NCBI RefSeq assembly: GCF_900109945.1
Contig: NZ_FOBX01000001.1
Span: 372,001-436,000 of the forward strand
Origin: Bradyrhizobium sp. OK095
GTDB taxonomy: Bacteria > Pseudomonadota > Alphaproteobacteria > Rhizobiales > Xanthobacteraceae
Length of the DNA: 64,000 nt
Reading direction: 5' to 3'
Below the pieces are notes generated by a model that was not told the DNA's origin, made no database searches, and saw nothing but the letters and a program-made list of their open reading frames with translations. The position numbers were made by a program, and so were the translations under genes. Shown piece after piece: positions 1 through 8,964 of this stretch (position 1 is the stretch's first letter; each line of letters begins with the position of its first letter).

Positions 1-2
1 GA

Positions 3-557
3 CGCCGTGCGCAGTTCGAAGGCCTGCACATGGTGCCGTCGTTCCATCCGGATCTCATTCTGGGGGTGGCGACTTATGCGCTGGAGCTGTTCCGCGCGGC
101 GCCCGATCTCGACGTGCTGTACGTTCCGATCGGGCAGGGCTCCGGAATCAGCGCCTGCATCCTGGTGCGCGATCTGCTTGGCCTGAAGACCGAGATCGTC
201 GGCGTGCAGTCGACGGAAGCGCCGTCCTATGCGCTGTCATTCGCGGCAGGCCGCGTCGTGACCACCGAGACCAGCAACACGCTGGCCGATGGCGTGGCAA
301 CCCGCTTTCCGGATGAGGAAGCCGTTGCGCTCATTTGCAAGGGCGCCTCGCGCATAGTGCAAGTCACCGACGGCGAGGTCGCTGCCGCGATCCGCGCCTA
401 TTGGACCGACACCCACAATCTTGCCGAAGGCGCCGGTGCCGCCGCGCTCGCCGCGGCGCTTCAGGAAAAAGCAAAATTGTCAGGCAAGCGCGTCGGTCTC
501 GTGCTGTCAGGCGGCAATATCGATTTCGATCTGTTCAAGCAATGGGTGGTCGCATGA
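3..557 (+). CDS. Threonine/serine dehydratase, PLP-dependent (C-terminal part)
   Basis: The frame is open from the window edge, so the N-terminus with the PLP-binding lysine lies outside. The visible 184 residues have the fold-type II signature around VPIGQGSGIS (the loop that holds the PLP phosphate, usually a glycine run such as GGGG) and end with LSGGNID, typical of threonine/serine dehydratases. No ACT domain follows, so this is the short form without isoleucine feedback control. The GQGSGI loop departs from the classic tetraglycine, so the substrate could be serine, threonine or a related hydroxy-amino acid. It lies upstream of ilvN and ilvC, which suits a role in making 2-oxobutanoate, but the link is inferred. 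Confidence 0.8.
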   Translation, partial: RRAQFEGLHMVPSFHPDLILGVATYALELFRAAPDLDVLYVPIGQGSGISACILVRDLLGLKTEIVGVQSTEAPSYALSFAAGRVVTTETSNTLADGVATRFPDEEAVALICKGASRIVQVTDGEVAAAIRAYWTDTHNLAEGAGAAALAAALQEKAKLSGKRVGLVLSGGNIDFDLFKQWVVA

Positions 558-585
558 TCGCGCCAACGCTTGCCAATAACTCCGC

Positions 586-686
586 TGTCATCGTCCGGCT
601 TGACCGGACGATCCAGTACGCCGCGGCAGATATGGAAATCTCGACGCTGGTGATTACTGGATGCCCCGCCTTCGCGGGGCATGACA
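586..686. repeat. Palindromic intergenic repeat (two-hairpin type)
   Basis: The unit begins TGTCATCGTCCGG and ends CGGGGCATGACA, so its outer ends are inverted (TGTCAT/ATGACA). It holds two hairpins: CGTCCGG-CTTGA-CCGGACG, and GCCCCGC-CTTC-GCGGGGC. Short open frames across it are artefacts of the repeat. Elements of this shape are common between genes in Bradyrhizobium and Rhodopseudomonas. It may also weaken read-through between the dehydratase and ilvN. Confidence 0.75.
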
Positions 687-708
687 AGAAAGAATAGAGG
701 GGACGACA

Positions 709-1251
709 ATGAACCAGCCCGCATCAGCCTACTTCATCGAGGAGCGTCACGATCCCAACGAGACGCATACGCTCTCGGTGCTCGTGCAGAACGAGCCCGG
801 CGTGCTCGCGCGCGTCATCGGCCTGTTCTCGGGGCGCGGCTACAACATCGAGAGCCTCACGGTCTCGGAGACCGAGAGCCAGAAGCATCTTTCGCGCATC
901 ACCATCGTCACCACGGGCACGCCGATGGTGATCGAGCAGATCAAGCATCAACTTGATCGCATGATCCCGGTCTACCGCGTCGTCGACATGACGCTGACCA
1001 AGCGTGCGATCGAGCGGGAGCTCGCCATGGTGAAGGTGCGCGGGCAGGGCGAGCATCGTGTCGAGGCGTTGCGGCTGGCGGATGCGTTCCGTGCCCGCGT
1101 GATCGACGCCACCACCGAGAGCTTCGTGTTCGAGATCACAGGCAATACCGACAAGATCAACCAGTTTATCGACCTGATGCGCCCGCTCGGCCTTGTCGAG
1201 GTGTCGCGCACCGGCGTTGCCGCGATCGGTCGCGGGCCTGAAGGGATGTAA
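709..1251 (+). CDS. ilvN: Acetolactate synthase small (regulatory) subunit
   Basis: 180 residues, full length for the family. It regulates acetolactate synthase, the first shared step of valine, leucine and isoleucine synthesis, by binding valine. An N-terminal ACT domain covers roughly residues 19-90, with the family motif NEPGVLARVIGLFSGRGYNI. The C-terminal half has the usual ALS_ss_C region (VRGQGEHRVEALRLADAFRA and the ITG(N)TDKI stretch). The start follows AGAGGGGACGACA, a good SD. The large subunit is not in the window and should lie upstream. The next gene starts 3 bases after the stop, so they are probably co-transcribed. The symbol ilvH is also used for this gene. Confidence 0.95.
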   Translation: MNQPASAYFIEERHDPNETHTLSVLVQNEPGVLARVIGLFSGRGYNIESLTVSETESQKHLSRITIVTTGTPMVIEQIKHQLDRMIPVYRVVDMTLTKRAIERELAMVKVRGQGEHRVEALRLADAFRARVIDATTESFVFEITGNTDKINQFIDLMRPLGLVEVSRTGVAAIGRGPEGM

Positions 1252-1254
1252 ACC

Positions 1255-1950
1255 ATGCTGGCGCGCGACTGGTACTATAACGAGCGGAACCGGATGGGCA
1301 TCGGGCCTACTGTGGCGTCGATCTATGACGCCCATGACGATGCCGATCTGCGCGCGCGCGCCGCGCTGAAAATGCTGGGCGTACAGCGGGGCTGGCGCAT
1401 TGCCGATATCGGCTGCGGCAACGGTGTGCTGGCGACCGAAGCGTCGCTGATCGGCGCGCAGGTCGATGCCATCGACATCTCGCCGGCGATGCTGGCGCTC
1501 GCCGAAATCTATGCGCGGGATCGCAAGGCAAAGGTCGCGACGCAGTCGGCCGGCCTGCTCTCCTTCGCCTACCAGGCGGAATCCTACGACCTGATCGTCA
1601 GCGAGTTCACGCTACACCATCTGCCGGATTTCTGGAAGGCCGTGGCGATGTCGCGGATTTTTCGCGCGCTGAAGCCGGGTGCGACCTTCTATCTGCGGGA
1701 CATCGTCTATGCCTCGATGCCTGACGCGATCGAGCGCGACGTCGAGCAATGGGCCGACTGCCAGATCAAGAACCACGATTTTTCGCGCGAAAGCGTCGTC
1801 ACCCACATGCGCGACGAATATTCCACCTTCGGCTGGGTGATGGAGCGGATGCTGACCGACGTCGGCTTCACGCTGATCTCGGCCGACTACCACGCGCCGA
1901 TGCACGGCACTTATTTGTTGCGGAAACCGAAAGCCGGCGAGCAAGGCTAG
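1255..1950 (+). CDS. Class I SAM-dependent methyltransferase
   Basis: 231 residues. Motif I is clear at about residues 50-57 (IADIGCGNG), followed by an acidic residue ending the second strand (VDAIDIS), both typical of Rossmann-fold methyltransferases of the Methyltransf_11/25 type. The sequence EFTLHHLPDFWKA matches motif post-II of small-molecule methyltransferases. No signal peptide or membrane segment, so cytosolic. It starts 3 bases after the ilvN stop and is probably translated in the same mRNA. Its substrate cannot be read from sequence. Its place between ilvN and ilvC may be only genomic convenience. Confidence 0.85.
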   Translation: MLARDWYYNERNRMGIGPTVASIYDAHDDADLRARAALKMLGVQRGWRIADIGCGNGVLATEASLIGAQVDAIDISPAMLALAEIYARDRKAKVATQSAGLLSFAYQAESYDLIVSEFTLHHLPDFWKAVAMSRIFRALKPGATFYLRDIVYASMPDAIERDVEQWADCQIKNHDFSRESVVTHMRDEYSTFGWVMERMLTDVGFTLISADYHAPMHGTYLLRKPKAGEQG

Positions 1951-2039
1951 CCAGAAAGACCATGGAATTCGTTCGGCCGCATCGTCAGTGCACTTACTCT
2001 CCCGCCAGTGGGAGAGGGTCAAGAACTGCCTAGGCAAGC

Positions 2040-2642
2040 ATGTCCCAGTCGCTGCTCTATGCTTTCATCATCTTCGCCCTCGTGATGTTCTTCACGCCGG
2101 GGCCGAACAACATCATGCTGCTGTCGTCGGGGCTGACTTACGGCTTTCGCCGCACCATTCCGCACATCGCAGGGATCACCATCGGCTTCGCCTTCATGGT
2201 CGGCGCCGTCGGCCTCGGGCTCGGGACCGTGTTCCTGGCCTATCCGATCCTGCAGAGCATCTTGAAATATGCCGGTGCCGCCTACCTGATTTACCTCGCC
2301 GCAATGATTGCCTTCTCCGGTTCGGCCAGGCCGGGCGAGGGGGATGGCCGCGGCCCGATGACCTTCTGGGGCGCGGCCATGTTCCAGTGGATCAACGCCA
2401 AGGGCTGGGTGATCGTGATCGGCACCATCACCGCCTATGCGGCGATTGCCCGGTTCCCGGTCAACATCGCGATCCAGACCCTGATCAGCCTGCTGGTCGG
2501 CACGGTCTCGACCGTGGTCTGGGCTTTCTTCGGCACTGCACTACGCCCGGTCCTGACCTCCGAGCGGCTGGTCCGCGCCTTCAATATCGTGATGGCGATC
2601 CTGCTTTTGGCATCGCTCTACCCCGTCTTCATGGATGCATGA
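2040..2642 (+). CDS. LysE/RhtB family amino-acid exporter
   Basis: 200 residues, usual length of the family. It starts with a hydrophobic helix followed by FTPGPNNIMLLSSGLTYGFRR, the LysE-family hallmark near the first membrane segment. About six hydrophobic segments can be counted (near residues 5-25, 40-63, 70-90, 113-133, 146-167, 178-197). Members of this family export amino acids or homoserine lactones from the cytosol. It lies between ilvN and ilvC, which makes relief of excess branched-chain amino acids or precursors a reasonable guess, but substrate is not proven. Confidence 0.88.
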   Translation: MSQSLLYAFIIFALVMFFTPGPNNIMLLSSGLTYGFRRTIPHIAGITIGFAFMVGAVGLGLGTVFLAYPILQSILKYAGAAYLIYLAAMIAFSGSARPGEGDGRGPMTFWGAAMFQWINAKGWVIVIGTITAYAAIARFPVNIAIQTLISLLVGTVSTVVWAFFGTALRPVLTSERLVRAFNIVMAILLLASLYPVFMDA

Positions 2643-2737
2643 TGCCGCAGTTTTCCATGCAGAAACGGGTTTCCTTCGGGCGGCGAAATGCTCTAGACAG
2701 CCCCGGAAATCCGCAAATCTCACCGTCTGAGACCTGA

Positions 2738-3796
<1,059 letters not shown>

Positions 3797-3853
3797 GCTT
3801 TGCGTCCCCCGGACGCAGCGCATCACGTCAGTGGTGCGCCTGGTCCGGGACAA

Positions 3854-3880
3854 GCGAGCGAAAGCACAAGCTTCGCTCGC
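3854..3880 (+). other. Hairpin downstream of ilvC
   Basis: A perfect 9-bp inverted repeat, GCGAGCGAA and TTCGCTCGC with a 9-base loop. It has no T-run after it, so it is more likely an mRNA-stabilising hairpin or processing signal than a terminator. A proper terminator follows about 35 bases later. Confidence 0.45.
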
Positions 3881-3913
3881 CAAACTAAATCTTAAGCCTT
3901 CACGACTATATCT

Positions 3914-3950
3914 GAGCGAGATCGCAAACGGCGGTCTCGCTCTTTTCTTC
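3914..3950 (+). terminator. Rho-independent terminator of ilvC
   Basis: Stem GAGCGAGATCG/CGGTCTCGCTC (11 bp with one G-U pair), 7-base loop, then TTTTCTTC. It lies 118 bases after the ilvC stop. The rest of the gap up to 4280 shows no convincing gene; its reading frames have atypical codon use. Confidence 0.8.
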
Positions 3951-4280
3951 TCGCGCGAAGCATTGCTGCTTCATTCAAATTCTTCGCGAGTTGATGCGCT
4001 CTCCGAGCAGCAAGAACTGACGCTTAAACCACATTCTTGGTCGCGCGCGGTTTTCAGAATTTTTTCAGAAGGTCACGATCGACAAAAGCGCAGCGTCTTC
4101 AGAGTCTAGGATTTGGCTCTTCATCCGCATTTTTAGGGCGTATTCAATCTCGTGCCGCGACCTTCGTGCGCCGCTTCATCTTAAGAACTGACACCAGCGG
4201 AGTCCCCTTGAGCGTTGGGCAGCATTGCGCACCAGCGCCTTTCTCCTCCATGATCGCGGAAACTCGAAGGGGAGGGGACC

Positions 4281-5132
4281 ATGCGATCTGTCGTCGTCAC
4301 CGGCGCGTCCACCGGCATCGGCTGGGCCATTGCGAAATTTTTGATCGGGCGCGGCTACCGCGTCTTCGGCAGCGTCCGCAAGCAGGCTGACGCCGATCGG
4401 CTTGCGGGCGAGTTCGGTGCGAACTTTACGCCGCTTTTGTTCGACGTCACCGACGAGGCAGCAGTTCTCGCTGCTGCGCGAAAAGTTCGGGAGGCGTTGG
4501 GCGGCGAGACGCTGGCCGGTCTCGTCAATAATGCCGGTGTTGCGGTCGCCGGTCCGGTGCTCGAATTGTCGGCAGACGACTTCCGCCGCCAGATGGATAT
4601 CAACGTCATCGGCCCCGTGATCGCGACGCAGGCTTTTGGCCCGCTGCTCGGCGCGGACCCGTCGCTGAAGGGGCCGAAGGGCCGGATCGTGATGATCAGC
4701 TCGGTCGCGGGCAAGAACGGCAATCCGTTGTCGGCGCCCTATTGCACCTCCAAGCATGCCATCGAGGGGTTGTCGGAGAGCCTGCGCCGCGAGCTGATGC
4801 TGTTCGGCATCGACGTCATCATCGTCGCCCCCGGCGCGGTCAAGACGCCGATCTGGAGCAAGGCCGAGCAGTTCGATATGTCGGTCTACCAGAACTCGCC
4901 TTATCTGCCGGCGCTCAACAAGGTGATGGCGTTCATGATGAAGCTCGGCGAGACCGGGTTGCCGGCCGAGCGGATCGCCGAAATCGTCTTCGAGGCGCTC
5001 ACGGCGGCAAGCCCCAAGGTACGCTACCAGATCACGCCGGACTGGATGCGGCATTTCATGACCACTGCGCTGCCGAAGCGCACGGTCGACCGCATCATCG
5101 CCAAGCGTCTCGGGCTGCTGCCGCAGGGTTGA
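4281..5132 (+). CDS. Short-chain dehydrogenase/reductase (SDR)
   Basis: 283 residues. A classical SDR: the cofactor motif TGASTGIG is at residues 7-14, NNAG at about 88-91, the catalytic serine in ISSVAG, and the YxxxK pair in YCTSK at about 154-158, followed by APGAVKTPIW. The C-terminal 60 residues extend beyond the core fold and resemble SDRs acting on retinol, steroid or lipid alcohols, but the substrate is unknown. The start is preceded by GGGGAGGGGACC, a strong SD. It is convergent with the membrane protein gene that ends 8 bases downstream. Confidence 0.9.
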   Translation: MRSVVVTGASTGIGWAIAKFLIGRGYRVFGSVRKQADADRLAGEFGANFTPLLFDVTDEAAVLAAARKVREALGGETLAGLVNNAGVAVAGPVLELSADDFRRQMDINVIGPVIATQAFGPLLGADPSLKGPKGRIVMISSVAGKNGNPLSAPYCTSKHAIEGLSESLRRELMLFGIDVIIVAPGAVKTPIWSKAEQFDMSVYQNSPYLPALNKVMAFMMKLGETGLPAERIAEIVFEALTAASPKVRYQITPDWMRHFMTTALPKRTVDRIIAKRLGLLPQG

Positions 5133-5140
5133 GCGGGCGC

Positions 5141-5761
5141 TCAGCCCGCGACGGCTGCCCGTCCGCGCGGATGGGCGGCCATCGCGATCAGCCGCAGCGC
5201 CATCACGGCGAACAGCGGGATGAGGAAAGCGGCGTAGAGCGGCATCGCCGGCACGCGCTTGCCGAACGACACCATGAACTGGAACCAGAGGTAATAGCCG
5301 CCGATGAGGTGCAGCGCGCGCCAATTGCGCGGTCCGAGCAGCGCGGCGGTGCGGTCGAACGAGGTCGCGCCCATCGCGATGATGACGGCATAGCCGATGC
5401 CTCCGAAGATGTAGGAGACCGCCGATGTGGCCTCCGCAAAGCCGGCCGGATCCATATTGGCGAAGGCGACGATCGCGACCGCATGGATGGCGTGGGAGGC
5501 CGCGAAGCTCAGGCCCAGATAGCGGCGGTTGCGGCGCTGCCAGCGCGTCCAGGCGTTGGGCCAAAGCCGGGCCAGCGCCGCGGCACTGAACGCGAGGCAG
5601 AACAGCAGCAGCGAGCTTCGTGCCGTGAAGCGGATCACCATCCGAACGCCTTCGACCTCGAACTGCCGCATCGAGGCAATCCACAGGCTCAGCGCGATGA
5701 GGCTCAGGGTGAGGACGGCCAGCAGCCGCCAGCCTTCGAACCAGCTTTGACGTTCCGACAT
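5141..5761 (-). CDS. Integral membrane protein, ferric-reductase-like transmembrane fold
   Basis: 206 residues from the chosen ATG, which has an ideal GGAGGAGATCGCG before it. A GTG start 27 codons upstream is open but would run through the operator region. About six hydrophobic helices can be counted. Histidines inside helices (SHAIHA and LHLIGGYYLWFQF) resemble haem-ligand positions of ferric-reductase-like or MsrQ-like proteins. It has no flavin or NADPH domain. It diverges from the TetR gene at 5867 and shares two operator-like palindromes with it, so it is very probably the regulator's target. Its job is unknown; electron transfer in the inner membrane is a guess. Confidence 0.75.
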   Translation of the reverse strand: MSERQSWFEGWRLLAVLTLSLIALSLWIASMRQFEVEGVRMVIRFTARSSLLLFCLAFSAAALARLWPNAWTRWQRRNRRYLGLSFAASHAIHAVAIVAFANMDPAGFAEATSAVSYIFGGIGYAVIIAMGATSFDRTAALLGPRNWRALHLIGGYYLWFQFMVSFGKRVPAMPLYAAFLIPLFAVMALRLIAMAAHPRGRAAVAG

Positions 5762-5778
5762 CGCGATCTCCTCCATCA

Positions 5779-5795
5779 TGTAATCATCGATTACA
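5779..5795. promoter_or_regulatory. Operator 1 of the TetR regulator (palindrome)
   Basis: TGTAATCATCGATTACA is a perfect palindrome of 7-bp arms around a 3-base centre. It lies 18 bases upstream of the membrane-protein start and is repeated 42 bp away, centre to centre. Size and symmetry fit a TetR-family dimer site. Confidence 0.75.
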
Positions 5796-5820
5796 TCCGC
5801 AGCGGTGAAATCGTCAATGG

Positions 5821-5837
5821 TGTAATCGATGCTTACA
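5821..5837. promoter_or_regulatory. Operator 2 of the TetR regulator
   Basis: TGTAATCGATGCTTACA copies the first site with one mismatch in the right arm (GCTTACA instead of GATTACA). It is 30 bases upstream of the TetR start codon. The 42-bp spacing is four helical turns, so two dimers would sit on the same DNA face. Confidence 0.7.
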
Positions 5838-5866
5838 TTCACGTTCGGGTGATGCTAGGAAGCGCT

Positions 5867-6532
5867 ATGCCCGCCCGACAGCCGTCCAAGCCCCGCGTCC
5901 GCCGCCAGACGCCCGAAGCCCGGCCCTATCACCACGGCGACCTCCGCCGCGTCCTCATCGATGCTGCGCTGCAATTGGCGGCGGAGGGCGCAGAGGTCTC
6001 GGTGCGCGAGGCTGCACGCCGCGCGGCCGTGTCGCCGGGGGCACCGTTCCGGCACTTTCCCAACCGCGATGCCCTGATGGCGGCGGTGGCCGAGGAGGCG
6101 CAACGGCGCTTCCGTGCCGAGATTGAAGCGACGCTGGGCGATGCTCCCGCCACCAACGCTCTGGCCCGCTTCCGCGCCTTTGGCGTTGCTTATCTGCGCT
6201 GGGCGATGCGCAACCCCGCGCATTTCGAGATCATCTCCACGGGGCGCTATTTCGCCCATGGCAGCTCCGCGGAGCTGACGCGCGACAACGCGGAGCTGGT
6301 GGCGATGACCGAGCAAATGCTGACGGACGCGGCCGAGCAGGGCCTGCTGAGATCGACCGACCTCAAGTGCATCCAGATCGCCGGCCGCGCCCTGGTCTAC
6401 GGTTTTGCCCGGATGAATCTGGACGGCCACTTTCCGCGCTGGGGCGTGGAGGAGGCGGAAATCGAGCGGGTGGCGGAAGGGGTGATCGACCTGTTCATCG
6501 CCGGGATCGCGAAGCCGGGCAGAACTCCCTGA
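5867..6532 (+). CDS. TetR/AcrR family transcriptional regulator
   Basis: 221 residues. The N-terminal helix-turn-helix spans about residues 18-68, with YHHGDLRRVLIDAALQLAAE and VREAARRAAVSPGAPFRHFP being characteristic. The C-terminal part (about 85-200, with FGVAYLRWAMRNPAHFEIIS) resembles the WHG-type ligand-binding domain. The start ATG follows AGGAAGCG; the open frame extends far upstream only because it reads antisense to other genes. It probably represses itself and the divergent membrane protein through the two palindromes between them. The inducing ligand is unknown. Confidence 0.9.
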   Translation: MPARQPSKPRVRRQTPEARPYHHGDLRRVLIDAALQLAAEGAEVSVREAARRAAVSPGAPFRHFPNRDALMAAVAEEAQRRFRAEIEATLGDAPATNALARFRAFGVAYLRWAMRNPAHFEIISTGRYFAHGSSAELTRDNAELVAMTEQMLTDAAEQGLLRSTDLKCIQIAGRALVYGFARMNLDGHFPRWGVEEAEIERVAEGVIDLFIAGIAKPGRTP

Positions 6533-6740
6533 CCCTCAGGGCGAGGGGATAGAGTTGGCCGTGCGGCACATTCGCTGCCCACTAACATTAAGCGAAGGTC
6601 GGACCGCGACACGCGTTGCTTGTCCGTGACCGTTCAATTACAGTTTTATGACACGGCGCAGGCTTCCGGCTGCCCGGACGCCCCTGGAGCGCCAGACGGC
6701 TTGGCATCAGCTGGCCGGACCTACCGTTTGCGTGTCGTCG

Positions 6741-8453
6741 ATGGCGTCCGCGCCCAATCCAGGTCCTTCTGCCACCACCGCCGTCCTGGCCAGCGTTGCT
6801 GCGCTCGGTATCTGGCGGCTGCTCGCGGTTGCGGCGCCGCATCTGGCAGCGCTTTCGCTGATGTACGAGACCGAGACCGATTTCGGCTCGCGCCTCTCCT
6901 TCGTGCTCGCCTGGGGCATCCTCAATTTCTTCTGGATCATGCTGCTGCGGCGGCCGGCATTGTCGGGCGCGCTGTCCCTCACCATGGTCGTCGTGCTGGT
7001 GCTGCTGTCGCGGCTCAAGCACGACGTCGTGCAGATGACGGTCAACTTCATCGACCTGATGATGATCGACCGCGACACTGTCGCGTTCCTGTTCACGATC
7101 TTCCCGAATTTGCGCTGGTCGGTGATAGGCGCCGGCCTCGTCACGCTGCCGCTGATGTATGCGCTGTGGTGGCTCGATCCGTTCCGCATCCGCCGCCTGC
7201 CGGCGCTCGCCTCCATGCTCGCCTGTGTCGCCGCACTGGTCGGCTATTCGCTCTACCATCCCGATGAGGCCTGGCGCGGCTATTACGACGACGGCTATCT
7301 CTCGAAGTTCTTCCGCTCCGGCGTCAGCTCGGTGTCCGACTTCGCGCAATACGGCTTCATGGAATCGGCCGCCGCAACCAACGAACGGCTCAACATGCCG
7401 CTGGTCGATGCCTGCCATCCCGCTGGCCGCCGGCCGAACATCATCATGATCCATGATGAATCGAGTTTTGACATCCGCGCGGCGCAGGGGATCAAGGTCC
7501 CCCCGGGCTATGGTAGCCACTTCAAATCCTGGGACGGCAAGGAGCGCGCGTTCCTCGCCGAGAGCAATGGCGGGCCGAGCTGGTTCACCGAATACAACGT
7601 GCTCGCGGGCCTCTCCTCACGCTCGTTCGGCCGCTTCGCCTATTTCGTGACGCGCATCGCAACAGGCCGTGTCGAGCGCGGGCTGCCGCTGGCGCTGCGC
7701 CGCTGCGGTTACGATACGATGTCGCTCTATCCCGCCTATGGCGGCTTCATGGCTGCGCGCAGCTTCCAGATGACGACCGGCGTCGAACGCTTCCTCGACT
7801 CCAAGGATCTCGGCGCCAAGGATGTCGAGCCGGACTCTTTCTTCTACGACAAGGCGCTCCAACTGATGGGGCAACAGCCGCCGAACAAGCCGCTGTTCAC
7901 CTTCATTTATCTCGGCGCCAATCATTTCCCCTGGGAGACACGCTTCCGCCCGGACCTGATGCCGAATTGGCGCGCGCCGGGCAATGTAGCGTCCATCGAC
8001 GAATATCTGCGCCGGCAGGCCATGAGCGCCGAGCAGTACAAGGCGTTCGTCGCCGGCCTGAGGAAGACTTTTCCCGGCGAGCCCTTCCTGATCGTGCGCT
8101 ATGGCGATCACCAGCCTGAGTTTGCGCCTGCTATCCTCGAGCCCGGGCTCGACGAGGGCGCGATCGGCAAGAAGCTCGACGCCTACGATCCGCGCCTCTA
8201 CGGGACCTATTATGCGATCGACGCCGTCAATTTCGAGCCGGTGAAGAGCGAGGCCGTGATGGACACGGTCGACGGCCCCTATCTGCCGCTGGTGATCCAG
8301 GAAGCCGCGGGCATTCCGCTCGATCCGTCCTTCGCCGAGCAGAAGGAGATCATGCTCCGCTGCAAGGGCATGTTCTACGGCTGCAAGGACGGCGCCGAGG
8401 CGCGGCGGCTGAACCGGCTGCTGATCAATGCGGGGATGATCAGGGGGCTTTAG
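6741..8453 (+). CDS. Sulfatase/LtaS-like membrane-anchored transferase or hydrolase
   Basis: About 570 residues from the chosen ATG; an in-frame ATG at 6648 would add 31 residues and neither has a clear SD. Five or so membrane helices fill the first 190 residues. The rest is a periplasmic alkaline-phosphatase/sulfatase fold domain. It starts with NIIMIHDESS (metal site), has a candidate nucleophile threonine in GPSWFTEYN, and a C-terminal metal site RYGDHQPEF. This layout is that of lipoteichoic-acid-synthase-like and phosphoethanolamine-transferase-like proteins. In a Gram-negative it may modify glucans, LPS or a lipid head group. Substrate not determinable. Confidence 0.8.
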   Translation: MASAPNPGPSATTAVLASVAALGIWRLLAVAAPHLAALSLMYETETDFGSRLSFVLAWGILNFFWIMLLRRPALSGALSLTMVVVLVLLSRLKHDVVQMTVNFIDLMMIDRDTVAFLFTIFPNLRWSVIGAGLVTLPLMYALWWLDPFRIRRLPALASMLACVAALVGYSLYHPDEAWRGYYDDGYLSKFFRSGVSSVSDFAQYGFMESAAATNERLNMPLVDACHPAGRRPNIIMIHDESSFDIRAAQGIKVPPGYGSHFKSWDGKERAFLAESNGGPSWFTEYNVLAGLSSRSFGRFAYFVTRIATGRVERGLPLALRRCGYDTMSLYPAYGGFMAARSFQMTTGVERFLDSKDLGAKDVEPDSFFYDKALQLMGQQPPNKPLFTFIYLGANHFPWETRFRPDLMPNWRAPGNVASIDEYLRRQAMSAEQYKAFVAGLRKTFPGEPFLIVRYGDHQPEFAPAILEPGLDEGAIGKKLDAYDPRLYGTYYAIDAVNFEPVKSEAVMDTVDGPYLPLVIQEAAGIPLDPSFAEQKEIMLRCKGMFYGCKDGAEARRLNRLLINAGMIRGL

Positions 8454-8556
8454 CCTGTATCACTGGCCTTGCGCTCTCCTCCGAACGAGGGATGTTATGA
8501 AAGACGACGCAGGCTAAGGGGGCGTTCGACAAACCGCCAACCTTAAGGAGAAGCAA

Positions 8557-8934
8557 TTGGCAATTTCCGTGAAACAGATGCTTGAGGCCGCCAACGCCGC
8601 CGTGCCGAAGATCAGCCCGGCCGAGGCCAAGGAAATGATCGCCAAGGGCGCGCTCGTGCTCGACGTGCGCGATGCGCCGGAGATCGAGAAGAGCGGCAAG
8701 ATTCCCGGCGCACTGAATATCTCGCGCGGTATGCTGGAGTTTCGCGCCGATCCGGACTCGCAGTATCACGACAAGACCCTCGCCAGGGACAAGACCGTGA
8801 TCCTCTATTGCGCCTCCGGCGGCCGTTCTGCGCTGGCGGGCAAGCTGCTTCAGGACATGGGCTACAGCCATGTCTACAACGTCGGCGGCTTCAAGGATTG
8901 GGCCGACGCCGGCGGGGCCGTCGAGAAGGCGTAG
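8557..8934 (+). CDS. Single-domain rhodanese-like protein
   Basis: 125 residues with a TTG start. An ideal SD, AAGGAG, sits 6 bases before it, and no ATG gives a better frame. The domain covers nearly the whole protein: the CH2A-like stretch VLDVRDAPEIEKSGKIPGALNI, then the active-site loop ILYCASGGRSALAG with the catalytic cysteine. Rhodaneses carry sulfur as a persulfide on this cysteine. No signal peptide, so cytosolic. The convergent gene after it belongs to another transporter, so no partner is evident. Confidence 0.9.
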   Translation: MAISVKQMLEAANAAVPKISPAEAKEMIAKGALVLDVRDAPEIEKSGKIPGALNISRGMLEFRADPDSQYHDKTLARDKTVILYCASGGRSALAGKLLQDMGYSHVYNVGGFKDWADAGGAVEKA

Positions 8935-8964
8935 CAAAGGCGGCGGTGTGGGGGAGGGCGCGCC

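Noticed and set aside
3831..4109. 92-codon frame after ilvC
   Set aside because: It runs through the hairpin and terminator of ilvC, has no SD and atypical codon use.
4742..5866. Long upstream extension of the TetR frame
   Set aside because: The first 375 codons read across the SDR gene out of frame and antisense to the membrane protein. The ATG at 5867 has its own SD and starts the TetR homology.
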